A stretch of DNA of 64,000 nucleotides from JAUNSR01 sp036655355 (GCA_036655355.1 JAVVQG010000016.1:1-64000); one strand, 5' to 3'. Positions 16,759 to 26,373 are shown, counted from the first letter of the stretch. Notes: a model not told the origin generated them from the letters alone. A program made the numbers and translations.

Positions 16759-17931
16759 TCAGGGTTTGTATTTTTGTTCATAAAACGCCTTTTTAAGGCG
16801 CATCAATATCAGTACCGGCAGGCATAGGAAGAGCACAAGCATCAGGTAATGCGGCAAACTATACCACAAAGGCCATCCGCTCAATGCCTGATCGGTGTAA
16901 ATCAGGAAATAATGGCGGATCGGATAGAGGTAAGAGAGCCACTGGAACGGCTCGTACATCGCCACAACCGGAAGCGAGAAGCCTACGATAGAGAAGGCTA
17001 CCACTCCGAACAGACTGGCAAAACTCAACCCTAAACGCAATGTAGGGAGGCATCCGATCATAAATACGCCGATCGCCTGACTCGCCACTACCAGTAGGAA
17101 GGTAGCCGCGAACATCGGTAGGATACCGTTCGCAAGCGGGAATTGCAGGTAGCCGAACAGATATACGTTCAACATCCATCCCATCAACGTAAAAAGGATG
17201 GTTTGGGGAGCGAGTTTTCCGAGAATCACCCGCAGGATAGAGCGGTTGGCCGAAACCAACAATCGCCGTGAGGTACCCTCTTTGATCTCCAGTCCCAATG
17301 CGAAAACAGTCATGATCAGAACCATCAGTTCCAACATGGCCGGCAATACGACGTTGTTGATGAATACCGAATAGTTGATCCAAGGGTTGCCGATGGGGTT
17401 CGTTTCAAGCACCACGGGCTGCAGGCGGGGAGCGATCTCCTGAGGAGAAAGTCCCTTGGCCGTCATGACCGATTTGGCCGCACTCCCCGAAGCGAGCGCC
17501 CCGGTCATTTTCAGCGCCTTGTAGGAGAAGAGTCCCGCCACGAAGTATGCATCGTTTGAGAAAAAGGCCAGTTCGGGTTGTTTCCCGCTCATCGTCTTGG
17601 CTTCATACCCTTCGGGAATCACCATAAAGGCATAGATCTCGTTCTGCTGCATCATTTGGCGCGCCTTCGTATAGCTTTCTGCTTCCGCCACCACTTCCAC
17701 CGCACTCATCACATTGAGCGTGCGGATCGTGCTTCGCGAAGTCTTCGTATGGTCAAGGTCCACGACGGCAACGGGCAGTCGTTCCGGTACTCCGTTCCAC
17801 ATCAGCGTGGTGAAGAAGAAGTAGCAGAACAACGGAATGATGACGATCCCGATGATGTAGAGCGGGCGACTCACCAACCGTTTGCATTCGCGGACAAAAA
17901 TGGCGCGGAATCCTTTTTGTAAATTACTCAT
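16759..17931 (-). CDS. ABC-2 type permease, first copy
   Basis: A 390-residue homologue of the next gene: one N-terminal span (PLYIIGIVIIPLFCYFFFT, about 22-40), an extracytoplasmic domain (about 45-190) and a C-terminal five-helix bundle. A conserved amphipathic stretch PFQWLSYLYPIRHYF near 330-345 is typical of drug and polymer ABC-2 permeases. The adaptor gene ends 20 bases upstream. Confidence 0.88.
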   Translation of the reverse strand: MSNLQKGFRAIFVRECKRLVSRPLYIIGIVIIPLFCYFFFTTLMWNGVPERLPVAVVDLDHTKTSRSTIRTLNVMSAVEVVAEAESYTKARQMMQQNEIYAFMVIPEGYEAKTMSGKQPELAFFSNDAYFVAGLFSYKALKMTGALASGSAAKSVMTAKGLSPQEIAPRLQPVVLETNPIGNPWINYSVFINNVVLPAMLELMVLIMTVFALGLEIKEGTSRRLLVSANRSILRVILGKLAPQTILFTLMGWMLNVYLFGYLQFPLANGILPMFAATFLLVVASQAIGVFMIGCLPTLRLGLSFASLFGVVAFSIVGFSLPVVAMYEPFQWLSYLYPIRHYFLIYTDQALSGWPLWYSLPHYLMLVLFLCLPVLILMRLKKAFYEQKYKP

Positions 17932-17951
17932 GTTTAATCGTTCAGATGAAA

Positions 17952-18959
17952 TTATCTTTTCCAGATTGCTGTCATTCCCGGACGGAATCCGTCAATCGGC
18001 TGTGCCGGGCGGCATCTTACCTCGAATGTTTTGGCATCGTACTGGCCCGTTGTTTTCGTAGCGCGCCAGATCGCATACGTACCCATGTCGCGGATCATAT
18101 ACACCTTCATCGGAACTTCTTTATTCTTTAAAGCGGGGATCATCACATTCAATTCGTCGCCCATCTGCATGTTGTTCAGCATGTCTTCGCGCACGTTGAA
18201 TGTAACCCACATCTCGTTCAGACTCAGTAGGCTCATGATCGGAGCCCCTGCGCCCACCAACTCGCTGTAAAGCGGATAGATATCTGAAACCTGTGCGTCG
18301 ATAGGTGCGATCAGGTGACTGTCTGCAAGGATCGCCTCCACTTGGTCCACCCCTGCCGTAGCTTGTTCAACTACCGCTGCAGCCATCGCTTTGTCTTCAG
18401 ACTGTGCACCGGCCAAAGCCAGGTCGTATTGTGATTTTGCCGCTTTTTCGGTTGCGACCATCGCTTTGTAATTCGCTTCCGCCTCGTCTCTTTTCTGAGC
18501 CGAAGTCACCCCTTTTTCAAAAAGAGCCTGTACGCGGTCGTAGCTTTTTTTCGCGATTTCCACGCCGGCCTGTGATTTCATCCACATTTCGTAAGCGCCC
18601 TGGATGATTTGAGGGCGTGTACCTACGTCGGCTTTCTTGTTCTGAGCCATGGCAGCGGTACGTTGTGCTTCCACCTGAAGCAATTTAGCTTCGGCTTCAG
18701 CGGAGAAGATCGACACCAGGGTATCGCCTTTCTTTACATTCTGCCCTTCGGTTACGTAGAATTTGGCGATGCGACCGGTCAGTTTACCCGAGATACGGGT
18801 TTCATTCGCTTCAGCTTGGCCCTGGATGATTTCGGCGCGCGGTTTAAGCATGAACAGGCCGATGACGATTACGATAATCACGGCAGCGATAAGAACCAGA
18901 AACGCAAGCAAGAGGTTCTTATTGGATTTTTTTACGGAGTCTTTGGTATTTGTTGTCAT
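17952..18959 (-). CDS. HlyD-family membrane fusion protein
   Basis: A 335-residue periplasmic adaptor linking inner-membrane permeases to a TolC channel. It has one N-terminal span (about 14-35, LLLAFLVLIAAVIIVIVIGLF), a split lipoyl domain (GQAEANETRISGKLTGRIAKF; later APIDAQVSDIYPLYSELVGAG), a coiled-coil hairpin (about 85-190) and a beta-barrel end. It lies 12 bases after the TolC-like gene. Confidence 0.92.
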   Translation of the reverse strand: MTTNTKDSVKKSNKNLLLAFLVLIAAVIIVIVIGLFMLKPRAEIIQGQAEANETRISGKLTGRIAKFYVTEGQNVKKGDTLVSIFSAEAEAKLLQVEAQRTAAMAQNKKADVGTRPQIIQGAYEMWMKSQAGVEIAKKSYDRVQALFEKGVTSAQKRDEAEANYKAMVATEKAAKSQYDLALAGAQSEDKAMAAAVVEQATAGVDQVEAILADSHLIAPIDAQVSDIYPLYSELVGAGAPIMSLLSLNEMWVTFNVREDMLNNMQMGDELNVMIPALKNKEVPMKVYMIRDMGTYAIWRATKTTGQYDAKTFEVRCRPAQPIDGFRPGMTAIWKR

Positions 18960-18971
18960 TATAATATACGA

Positions 18972-20390
18972 TTAAAAGTTTTTACCGATTGCTTTGGATA
19001 GATAGACGTCGCTGAGTTTCACGCCTATTTCGGCGTCGATTTTTTCAGATTGGGCCTTCAGCCACGCGGTCTGTGCTTCGAGCACGTTCTGAGTGGTAAG
19101 TACGCCTTCCTGATAGCCCACCTGGGCATTCTGAAGATTCTCTTCCGCCTTGTTCATATTGGTAATGCTCATCAGCAGGGTCTTATTGGCTTCTTTTACT
19201 TTGAAAAGGGCCTGACTCACCTGCAGTTCAATCATCTCTTTGGCATCTTCGAGTTTCAAAACGGCGCTGCGTGTCTCCGTTTGAGCGGCTTTCAGCTTGT
19301 AGTAATTCTTGCCCCAATGCCAGATCGGCACGCTAACACCCACGCCAACGGTAAACATACCGTTGAATTTCTTCTCGAATCCGTTGAACAGGTTCGGGTT
19401 GGAGATCATGTAATTGCCCATCAGCGCTACGCTCGGAAGCATTGCGGAACGTTCTACGATCTCTTTCTTTTTGTAGATGCGGGTTGCCAGTTCCAGGCTC
19501 TGTATTTCATAACGACGTTTGTACACATCGTCCATATCCACCTGTGCCGGAGCATCGGTCACCGTTACCGGAACGTTCACGTCCGATAGTGTGAATTGCT
19601 GGTGAACGGGTAGTCCGCACAACTGCGCGAGCATCATTTTTGAGAGAACCAGACCGTCATTCACCTTGGTTACGGCGATCTCCGCCTCATTGAGTTTCAC
19701 GGCCACGGTAAGTTGGTCGGATTTGGTAGCCACGCCCACTTCATACATATCCTTCACATCCTGATCGAGTTTGCGAAGCAGGTTGGCATAGCTTTCGGCC
19801 ATCTCTTTCTTATAAACGAGCGAAATCACTTGCCAGTAAGCCTGATCCACGTGCAGGATAAGGTCTTTGGCGGCGGTGTTCTTCATGCTCACGGCCAATT
19901 GTTCGGCATAATTGGTGATTTGGTTGTAGGCGATGATTTTTCCACCCATGAACAACGGCTGTTTCAACGAGACCATTCCCACCCACATGTTCTTAATGTC
20001 GAAGGTGGTGGCATCCTGTATTTTACCGGGCAGTTCGGTGAGTCCCCCCAACAAAGGAAGTAGCGAAGGATCGATTTGTTGGATCAAGCCTCCCAGCGCA
20101 TTTCCGATCGTATTCAGGCTGTTCCCGATATTGGAAATCTGGTGGTCGCTGACCAGTCTGAGGTCTTTCGAATTGTATAAATAGGAACCACTCGCATCGA
20201 TTCCCGGCAGGTAATTGGCAAATGCCGATTTGCGCTCATATCCGGCGGCTTTGATCTTTTCTTCGGCAATCCTCAACTCCTTGTTATTCTTTAAGGCCAT
20301 GCTCCGGCAAGAGTCCAATGAGAATACGGACTCGGCGAATGCATTGGCTGTGAAAAGAAACAAGAGGCAAGAGACGATTGACTTTTTCAT
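18972..20390 (-). CDS. TolC-family outer-membrane efflux protein
   Basis: An outer-membrane channel and first gene of the exporter operon. I chose the ATG at 20390 because it places a good signal peptide at the N-terminus (MKKSIVSCLLFLFTANAFAE); a longer frame upstream adds 42 unlikely residues. The result is 472 residues, with the two repeated outer-membrane efflux domains (about 25-235 and 250-460) rich in long amphipathic helices. A minus-strand -7 element TATCTTTG (complement of 20527-20534) lies upstream, without a clear -33. Confidence 0.9.
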   Translation of the reverse strand: MKKSIVSCLLFLFTANAFAESVFSLDSCRSMALKNNKELRIAEEKIKAAGYERKSAFANYLPGIDASGSYLYNSKDLRLVSDHQISNIGNSLNTIGNALGGLIQQIDPSLLPLLGGLTELPGKIQDATTFDIKNMWVGMVSLKQPLFMGGKIIAYNQITNYAEQLAVSMKNTAAKDLILHVDQAYWQVISLVYKKEMAESYANLLRKLDQDVKDMYEVGVATKSDQLTVAVKLNEAEIAVTKVNDGLVLSKMMLAQLCGLPVHQQFTLSDVNVPVTVTDAPAQVDMDDVYKRRYEIQSLELATRIYKKKEIVERSAMLPSVALMGNYMISNPNLFNGFEKKFNGMFTVGVGVSVPIWHWGKNYYKLKAAQTETRSAVLKLEDAKEMIELQVSQALFKVKEANKTLLMSITNMNKAEENLQNAQVGYQEGVLTTQNVLEAQTAWLKAQSEKIDAEIGVKLSDVYLSKAIGKNF

Positions 20391-20664
20391 TTTGCACATC
20401 TTTTTGGTCATGAATAATACGGTTGTAATCATTCTCGGGGTATTGATTAAGGAAAACAACAGTTGCCTCTGCAACAATTGTGTCAAACAAAAAGCGAGTA
20501 CCCCGAACAGCCTCACTTTTCGGGAACAAAGATATGGATTTTCTCTTTTTGTTAATTAACAAGCAGGAAGCAGAATTTGTTTTATTTGTCGTAAAGAGTC
20601 TTCTATACTTCTTAAAAATACGAAGTTTCGGTGCAAAAGGAGTAAAAAATGAATTGGCATAAAA

Positions 20665-20699
20665 AAAGCTGCCTCATCCGATGCGGGTGAAGCAGCTTT
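20665..20699 (-). terminator. Terminator of the coiled-coil protein gene
   Basis: A 16-bp stem (AAAGCTGCCTCATCCG / CGGGTGAAGCAGCTTT, two G-U-type pairs) followed on the minus strand by seven T. Confidence 0.85.
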
Positions 20700-20714
20700 C
20701 TTACGATTGTCGTA

Positions 20715-21596
20715 TTATTTTTCTAATGTCAGTGATTTCTGACCGATCAGATTTCCGTCGGCGAAGATGTCGATTCGGTAAGTTCCCGGATAAAGATACT
20801 CCTCGATGTTCCAGTAGGCACAGATCTGAGCCTCCTCTCCATCGTATTCGATGAGCTTGCGGATCGAGTAGTTGATCTCTTTGTTTTCATATGAGAACAA
20901 GTGGGTGCGGTCTTTCACCAACACGTCATCGTCCGGCTTCATGATTCGGATGAAGATCTCTTTTTCGCCGATCTGAGCGGTTACGTTTTTCGCGATCGAG
21001 AAACAGATCTTGATCTTATTCGCTTTGCTGATCTTATCGGTCTTCTTGTTTCGTTTGTTCTGAGCCTCCACGGAAATAGCCACGGCATCCAGTTTTGCGG
21101 CCAGGGTTACGCGATGCGTCAGCTCCTCTTTCTCTTTCTTCAGCTTGTTAGCCGATTGGGTGGCAGCCTGATACTTCTGAGTGACCTGTCTGTTCTCTTC
21201 GGTCAGCTGAGCGTTTACCCGATTCAGTGAATCCACTTGCGCCACATAAGAGCGAAGTACGGAACGCACGGTAGAGAGCTCCTTTTTCAGTTCATTGATA
21301 CGGCGTGCATTGGTTGCCTTGGTTGTTTTCAGCTCCTCCACAAGGCGCTGTACTTTGAGTCGCTCGTTTTCCAGTTTGTCGATCAGGGAGTCGTTGTTGA
21401 CATTCAGTTTGTAGCCTTCGTATTGGATGGCCAGCTGGGAATACTCTTCCTGAAGTTCCTCTTTCTCGATTTCATACTGTTCTGTAAGTTCCGCAAGCTT
21501 AGTGCGTGTAGAAAAGATGTAGTAGGAAACCGCGATAATCAGAATCACGGCTACTCCGCCTCCGATGGCGCCCCATAATTTTACGTTCTTATTCAT
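20715..21596 (-). CDS. Membrane-anchored coiled-coil protein, function unknown
   Basis: I chose the ATG at 21596 (MNKNVKLWGAIGGG), giving 293 residues. One span (about 8-28, GAIGGGVAVILIIAVSYYIF) is followed by a long predicted coiled coil (about 32-165, heptads rich in Leu, Glu, Lys). The compact C-terminal region (about 185-293) seems beta-rich (KIKICFSIAKNVTAQIGEKE; LYPGTYRIDIFADGNLIG). This layout is found in conserved Bacteroidales proteins of unknown role. A minus-strand -7 element TACTTTTG (complement of 21653-21660) lies about 60 bases upstream. Confidence 0.82.
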   Translation of the reverse strand: MNKNVKLWGAIGGGVAVILIIAVSYYIFSTRTKLAELTEQYEIEKEELQEEYSQLAIQYEGYKLNVNNDSLIDKLENERLKVQRLVEELKTTKATNARRINELKKELSTVRSVLRSYVAQVDSLNRVNAQLTEENRQVTQKYQAATQSANKLKKEKEELTHRVTLAAKLDAVAISVEAQNKRNKKTDKISKANKIKICFSIAKNVTAQIGEKEIFIRIMKPDDDVLVKDRTHLFSYENKEINYSIRKLIEYDGEEAQICAYWNIEEYLYPGTYRIDIFADGNLIGQKSLTLEK

Positions 21597-21861
21597 CAGG
21601 AAAAATAGAATTATATCGTATGTTAAAAACTTAAGCTGTTTACTCAGAAGTGCAAAAGTAATTTTTTTTGAAATATAAGCAACCACCCGCTTTCATTCTG
21701 AAGAAAGTTTGTTAACTATTAATAAATATTTTAAGAACCTGTGATTCAAAGAAACCATAGAACCTATAACAGTATATAATTTAATAAGGAGCGCACGGGC
21801 TGCTGCTAATTTTGTCTATATTTGCAGGATTGAGAAATTCGTTCACAAACAAGGAGATCGT

Positions 21862-22485
21862 ATGTCTTTAAAAGGTTTTTTTAAATTCTTATTTACCAAC
21901 ATCATAGTTCGTAACGTGCTGTTAGTGATCGCAGCTTCGGGATTGCTTATCCTGGGTGTGCTTTACTGGCTTGATTCCTATACGTTGCACAATCAGGCAA
22001 TCGTGGTTCCCGACGTAACGGGAATGCAGGAGGAGGCAGCGGCTCCCGTGCTGAAAAGCAAGAAGCTTCGTTACCAGGTGATTGATTCGGTTTATTCGCG
22101 TAGCGCTCAGCCGGGTGCGATCGTGGATCAGATACCGGCAGCGGCATCGAAGGTAAAGGAGAATCGCATCGTATTCCTCACGGTCAATGCTAAAAATGCG
22201 CAGACCGTAGAACTACCCGATGTACAGGAGATTTCACAGAGACAGGCATTGGCCTCTCTGCGTGCGCTCGGCTTTAAGGTTGACAGCGTGCGTTATGTTA
22301 CGTACGAGTACCGCGACCTGGTGGTTGGGGTGCAGTACAATGACAAGATCGTCACTTCAGGTCAACGTCTTCCTTTCGGAGCCAACCTGGTGCTGGAAGT
22401 TGGCGACGGAAATATCGAAGTGCCGGCGGATTCTTTGGATTCAGCGGGTGTGATTGAAGATTCAGAGAAAGATTGGTTTGAATGA
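21862..22485 (+). CDS. PASTA-domain protein
   Basis: A 207-residue single-span protein (span about 17-37, VLLVIAASGLLILGVLYWL) with two periplasmic PASTA domains (about 47-112 and 117-186; VVPDVTGMQEEAA, VELPDVQEISQRQA). PASTA domains commonly bind peptidoglycan or its precursors, but here no kinase or PBP domain is attached. The gene opens a run with an RluD-type synthase, ddl and an acyltransferase, so a link to the cell envelope is plausible. Confidence 0.88.
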   Translation: MSLKGFFKFLFTNIIVRNVLLVIAASGLLILGVLYWLDSYTLHNQAIVVPDVTGMQEEAAAPVLKSKKLRYQVIDSVYSRSAQPGAIVDQIPAAASKVKENRIVFLTVNAKNAQTVELPDVQEISQRQALASLRALGFKVDSVRYVTYEYRDLVVGVQYNDKIVTSGQRLPFGANLVLEVGDGNIEVPADSLDSAGVIEDSEKDWFE

Positions 22486-22541
22486 TTTGTTCCCCATATA
22501 GATGGCGCATTTGACCTTAGCGTTAAAATTGATTATTACAA

Positions 22542-23669
22542 ATGAAAGAATGGAATGAAGATCTGATTCCGGAGCCGGAGGAGAATGAGGAACTCGATGA
22601 GTTTCTCGATGATGACTTTGATGCTTCCGAATCGGTCGAACAACAGATATCCGTACAACCGTCTGAAAACGGTTTATATGAACATTACCGGATTCCGGTC
22701 GATAAGGGTCAGAAAACCACCCGAATCGACAAGTATCTGGTGGATCGCATCGAGGGGACTTCCCGAAATCGCATCCAAAACGCGGCCGAAGCGGGATTCA
22801 TCTTTGTCAATGACAAACCGGTGAAGTCCAACTACAAAGTGAAGCCGCTCGATCTGATCACCATCATGATGGATCGTCCCCGCAATGTGTTGGAGATCAT
22901 TCCGCAGGATATTCCCATTCAGATCGTCTATGAAGATGACGACGTGCTGGTGGTGAATAAACCGCCCGGCTTGGTGGTGCATCCCGGACACGGCAACTAT
23001 ACCGGTACGCTGGTAAACGCCCTGGCATGGCATTTCAAGGATAAACCGGGGTACGAAGAGAAAGATCCGCGCATGGGGTTGGTTCACCGAATCGATAAAG
23101 ATACATCGGGACTATTGGTGATCGCCAAGACGCCCGAAGCGGCCACCCATCTGGGACTGCAGTTCTTCAACAAAACCACCAAGAGACAGTATTGCGCCGT
23201 GGTATGGGGTAATATCGAAGAGGAGGGTGGACGCATCGAAGGCAATATCGGCCGATCGATCCGCGACCGTCTCCAAATGACGGTTTTCCCGGAAGGTGAT
23301 CAGGGTAAACACGCCGTAACGCATTACCGGGTGAAAGAGCGCCTGGGTTACGTTTCCGTAGTGGAATGTGTGCTAGAAACGGGGCGTACCCACCAGATCC
23401 GCGTTCACATGAAGCACATCGGTCACACGTTGTTCAATGACTCCCGTTATGGAGGGCACGAGATTCTCAAAGGAACCACCTTTGCCAAATACAAACAGTT
23501 CGTTAAGAATTGCTTTGAGGTGTGTCCGCGTCAGGCGTTGCACGCCCAGACCCTGGGATTCGTTCACCCGCGTACCGGCGAAGAGATGTTCTTCGAAGCT
23601 CCTATTCCGGACGATATGCTGGAATTGATGGAGAAATGGCGGGGGTATATCGCCAACCGCGAAATATAA
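22542..23669 (+). CDS. rluD: RluD-family pseudouridine synthase
   Basis: A 375-residue enzyme expected to make pseudouridines in helix 69 of 23S rRNA, if it is the true RluD. An acidic N-terminal lead (about 1-45) precedes an S4 domain (about 60-115; RIDKYLVDRIEGTSRNRIQ) and the RluA/RluD catalytic domain, with active-site Asp in GLVHRIDKDTSGLLVIAK. Fifty-six bases separate it from the PASTA gene and 33 from ddl; this order recurs in Bacteroidales. Confidence 0.93.
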   Translation: MKEWNEDLIPEPEENEELDEFLDDDFDASESVEQQISVQPSENGLYEHYRIPVDKGQKTTRIDKYLVDRIEGTSRNRIQNAAEAGFIFVNDKPVKSNYKVKPLDLITIMMDRPRNVLEIIPQDIPIQIVYEDDDVLVVNKPPGLVVHPGHGNYTGTLVNALAWHFKDKPGYEEKDPRMGLVHRIDKDTSGLLVIAKTPEAATHLGLQFFNKTTKRQYCAVVWGNIEEEGGRIEGNIGRSIRDRLQMTVFPEGDQGKHAVTHYRVKERLGYVSVVECVLETGRTHQIRVHMKHIGHTLFNDSRYGGHEILKGTTFAKYKQFVKNCFEVCPRQALHAQTLGFVHPRTGEEMFFEAPIPDDMLELMEKWRGYIANREI

Positions 23670-23702
23670 AATTAAGTTCAGAGTTATAATCAAGCGATCC
23701 GA

Positions 23703-24680
23703 ATGAAAAGAAATATCGCAATTATTGCCGGAGGCGACTCTTCAGAGGTGGTCGTTTCCTTGAAAAGTGCTAAAGGGATTTACTCTTTCCTGGATAAGGA
23801 GAGATACAATGTATATGTGGTGACCATCGTTGACGGCGTTTGGCTGTATGAAGACGAAGCGGGTATCCAACGACCGATCGATAAGAATGATTTCAGCGTA
23901 TCGACGGCACAGGGCAAGATCAAATTCGATTTCGCCTACATCACGATCCACGGAACTCCGGGCGAGGATGGAAAACTGCAGGGATATTTTGATCTGATCC
24001 GTTTGCCTTACTCCTGCTGCGGGGTATTGGCGGCGGCGGTAACTTTCAATAAGTTCACCTGCAACCGCCTGTTGAAAAGTTTCGGCTTTAAGATCGCCGA
24101 TTCGATTTTATTACGTAAAGGAGCGTCGGTTACAGACGAACAGGTGATTGCGGAGCTGGGCTTGCCATGCTTTGTGAAACCCAACGTAGGAGGCTCGAGC
24201 TTCGGTACCACCAAGGTAAAAACAGCCGATGCGATTCAACCCGCTATCGCCGCCGCTTTTGCCGAAGGCGAAGAAGTTATCATAGAATCGTTCATGCAGG
24301 GAACAGAAGTGACTTGCGGATGTTATAAAGTAAAGGACAAGGAGGTGGTTTTTCCAATCACTGAGGTTGTCAGCAAAAATGAGTTCTTCGATTACGATGC
24401 AAAATACAATGCGGATCAGGTAGAGGAGATCACTCCGGCGCGCATTTCGGAAGAACTGACCGCACGGATCCAGCAATACACCTCGCGAATCTATGATTTG
24501 GTGGGATGTAAGGGGATTATCCGCGTTGATTTTATCATTATCGGCAATGAACCTTATCTGCTTGAGGTGAATACCACTCCGGGAATGACTCCTACCAGTT
24601 TTATTCCACAGCAGGTAAGAGCTGCCAATCTCGATATCAAAGAGGTATTGTCTGAGATCATCGAGAATGAATTCATTTAA
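23703..24680 (+). CDS. ddl: D-alanine--D-alanine ligase
   Basis: An ATP-grasp enzyme that makes D-Ala-D-Ala for peptidoglycan in the cytoplasm. The 325 residues contain the ligase start IAIIAGGDSSE, IHGTPGEDG (about 83-91), the ATP-grasp loop KPNVGGSSFGTTKV (about 160-173) and the metal-binding end EVNTTPGMTPTSFIPQQ. The D-Ala-D-Ala rather than D-Ala-D-Lac type is assumed from the overall family. Confidence 0.96.
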   Translation: MKRNIAIIAGGDSSEVVVSLKSAKGIYSFLDKERYNVYVVTIVDGVWLYEDEAGIQRPIDKNDFSVSTAQGKIKFDFAYITIHGTPGEDGKLQGYFDLIRLPYSCCGVLAAAVTFNKFTCNRLLKSFGFKIADSILLRKGASVTDEQVIAELGLPCFVKPNVGGSSFGTTKVKTADAIQPAIAAAFAEGEEVIIESFMQGTEVTCGCYKVKDKEVVFPITEVVSKNEFFDYDAKYNADQVEEITPARISEELTARIQQYTSRIYDLVGCKGIIRVDFIIIGNEPYLLEVNTTPGMTPTSFIPQQVRAANLDIKEVLSEIIENEFI

Positions 24681-24697
24681 AAATAGAAGATAAACAA

Positions 24698-25852
24698 ATG
24701 AAACAACGATTTGATTTTGAGGAGATCCGTCCTCTATACGATGAGGAAGTTCCCGAGGTGATGCCGGCATTGCTGGAGGAGCCCGCGGTGAAACATTTTG
24801 TACAGTATGTTGTTCCAAATCTGAATTTTGAGGATTTCAAGGCACAGATGCTGCAGATGAAGAATAAGCGCGATTTTCAAACCAAGGTGATCGCACCGTT
24901 TCTTTTCAAGCTGGCTGAAAAGACAGCTACATCACTCGATCTTTCCGGTACGAACCTTCTTGCAAAAGACGATACATATACCTTCATTTCCAACCACCGC
25001 GATATCGTACTCGATGCCGCTTTCCTGAACATCCTGCTTCATCGCGACGGTTTTGATACGGTAGAAGTGGCGATCGGTGACAACCTGTTGGTTTACCCGT
25101 GGATTCGTACGTTGGTTCGTATGAATAAGAGTTTTATTGTGAAACGCGATGTTCCGGTGCGTCAGCTTCTGGAAGTTTCGCGTCGTTTGTCTTCTTACAT
25201 CCGCTTTGCGCTTAACGTAAAACGTGAATCGGTATGGATTGCACAACGTGAAGGGCGGTCAAAAGATTCTACAGACCGTACTCAGGAGGGCTTGGTGAAG
25301 ATGTTGTCTTTGGGTGGCGGTAAAGAGTTCTTGAAAAGCATCCGCGATATCCGCATCGCTCCGGTGGCCATCTCTTACGAGTACGATCCGTGCGATTACC
25401 TGAAAGCGCAGGAGTTTCAGTTGAAACGCGATAATCCGGAATTCAAGAAGCAGAAAAAAGACGATCTGATGAGTATGCAGACCGGTATGACCGGCTTTAA
25501 AGGGAATATTCATTTCCAGATCGCGGGTGAACTGAATGATCAGCTCGATACCATCTCTCTGGAATTGGACAAAGCTGCGCAGGTGGCTGCCGTAGCCGCG
25601 TTGATCGACCGGATGATTCATGCCAACCTGCGTATGTATGCGAACAATTACATCGCATACGACCTTCTGAATGAAACATCGCTTTACAGCGCGCACTATA
25701 CCGCAGAAGAGGTGGAGTGCTTCAAGGGGTATATCGCCAAACAGTTGGCCAAGATTCAGGTTCCGAATAAAGATGAGGCGTTTCTGCAGCATAAATTGCT
25801 GGAGATGTATGCCAACCCGCTGATTAATTACCTGAAAGCGGTAGACGCTTAA
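24698..25852 (+). CDS. Glycerol-3-phosphate/lysophospholipid acyltransferase family protein
   Basis: A 384-residue member of the PlsC-like acyltransferase family. The catalytic NHxxxxD box appears as SNHRDIVLDAAFLN (about 93-106), and a second block WIAQREGRSKDST (about 185-197) matches the EGTRSR-type substrate-binding motif. No clear membrane span was found. It follows ddl by 17 bases, ending the operon. The substrate (lysophosphatidate or another acyl acceptor) cannot be decided. Confidence 0.85.
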   Translation: MKQRFDFEEIRPLYDEEVPEVMPALLEEPAVKHFVQYVVPNLNFEDFKAQMLQMKNKRDFQTKVIAPFLFKLAEKTATSLDLSGTNLLAKDDTYTFISNHRDIVLDAAFLNILLHRDGFDTVEVAIGDNLLVYPWIRTLVRMNKSFIVKRDVPVRQLLEVSRRLSSYIRFALNVKRESVWIAQREGRSKDSTDRTQEGLVKMLSLGGGKEFLKSIRDIRIAPVAISYEYDPCDYLKAQEFQLKRDNPEFKKQKKDDLMSMQTGMTGFKGNIHFQIAGELNDQLDTISLELDKAAQVAAVAALIDRMIHANLRMYANNYIAYDLLNETSLYSAHYTAEEVECFKGYIAKQLAKIQVPNKDEAFLQHKLLEMYANPLINYLKAVDA

Positions 25853-25858
25853 ACGCTT

Positions 25859-25909
25859 CGTTGCGAGATACGCTCCGTTTCAAGATACGCTCCGTTGCGA
25901 GATACGCTC
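25859..25909. repeat. Three tandem 17-bp units
   Basis: CGTTGCGAGATACGCTC at 25859-25875 and 25893-25909, with a middle copy (25876-25892) differing at two positions. It begins 6 bases after the acyltransferase stop codon. Confidence 0.9.
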
Positions 25910-25933
25910 CGGCGATTAGGTCCGGGGAAAAGA

Positions 25934-25976
25934 AAAGAGGAAATTAAGAGTTTGGAATGCTCTTAATTTCCTCTTT
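25934..25976. terminator. Bidirectional terminator overlapping the vanZ-like stop
   Basis: A perfect 17-bp stem AAAGAGGAAATTAAGAG / CTCTTAATTTCCTCTTT; the stop codon of the VanZ gene lies within the right arm. Confidence 0.85.
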
Positions 25977-26373
25977 TTATTTTGAATAATAATTGGCTCA
26001 GATGCGGTAGAATCACATATCCCGTCAGTACGCCGAATAATGCTCCCGTGCAATTTGCGGCGAAATCCATCCAGTCGCCTGCCCGGCCCTCTACCAGAAA
26101 GAGTTGTACCAGTTCAAACGCACCGCCGATGAAGGTTGCGAACAGAAATGCCCGAAGCATGTATTTTCCATACAGCCGACGCGGCTTAGAAGGGGAGATT
26201 TCATCCTCCAGAAATATGAAACTCAGCCCGAAATACATTAGGAAATGAACGATCTTGTCCATGTATGGAAGGGTGGGCTGAATCGGCATATCGCTGAAAT
26301 TTGCCGTGGAAAGAAATGCAATACAAGAGATCAAGAGTAAGGTCGGAAGGTACTTCTTTAGAAAATGAATCAT
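25963..26373 (-). CDS. VanZ-family membrane protein
   Basis: A 136-residue protein with four predicted spans (about 9-27, 38-56, 70-92 and 104-124) and the VanZ-like DKIVHFLMYFGLSF and DWMDFAANCTGALFG segments. VanZ proteins are small membrane proteins of uncertain activity; in one context VanZ lowers teicoplanin sensitivity. Here it is alone, convergent with the ddl operon. Confidence 0.85.
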   Translation of the reverse strand: MIHFLKKYLPTLLLISCIAFLSTANFSDMPIQPTLPYMDKIVHFLMYFGLSFIFLEDEISPSKPRRLYGKYMLRAFLFATFIGGAFELVQLFLVEGRAGDWMDFAANCTGALFGVLTGYVILPHLSQLLFKIKRGN

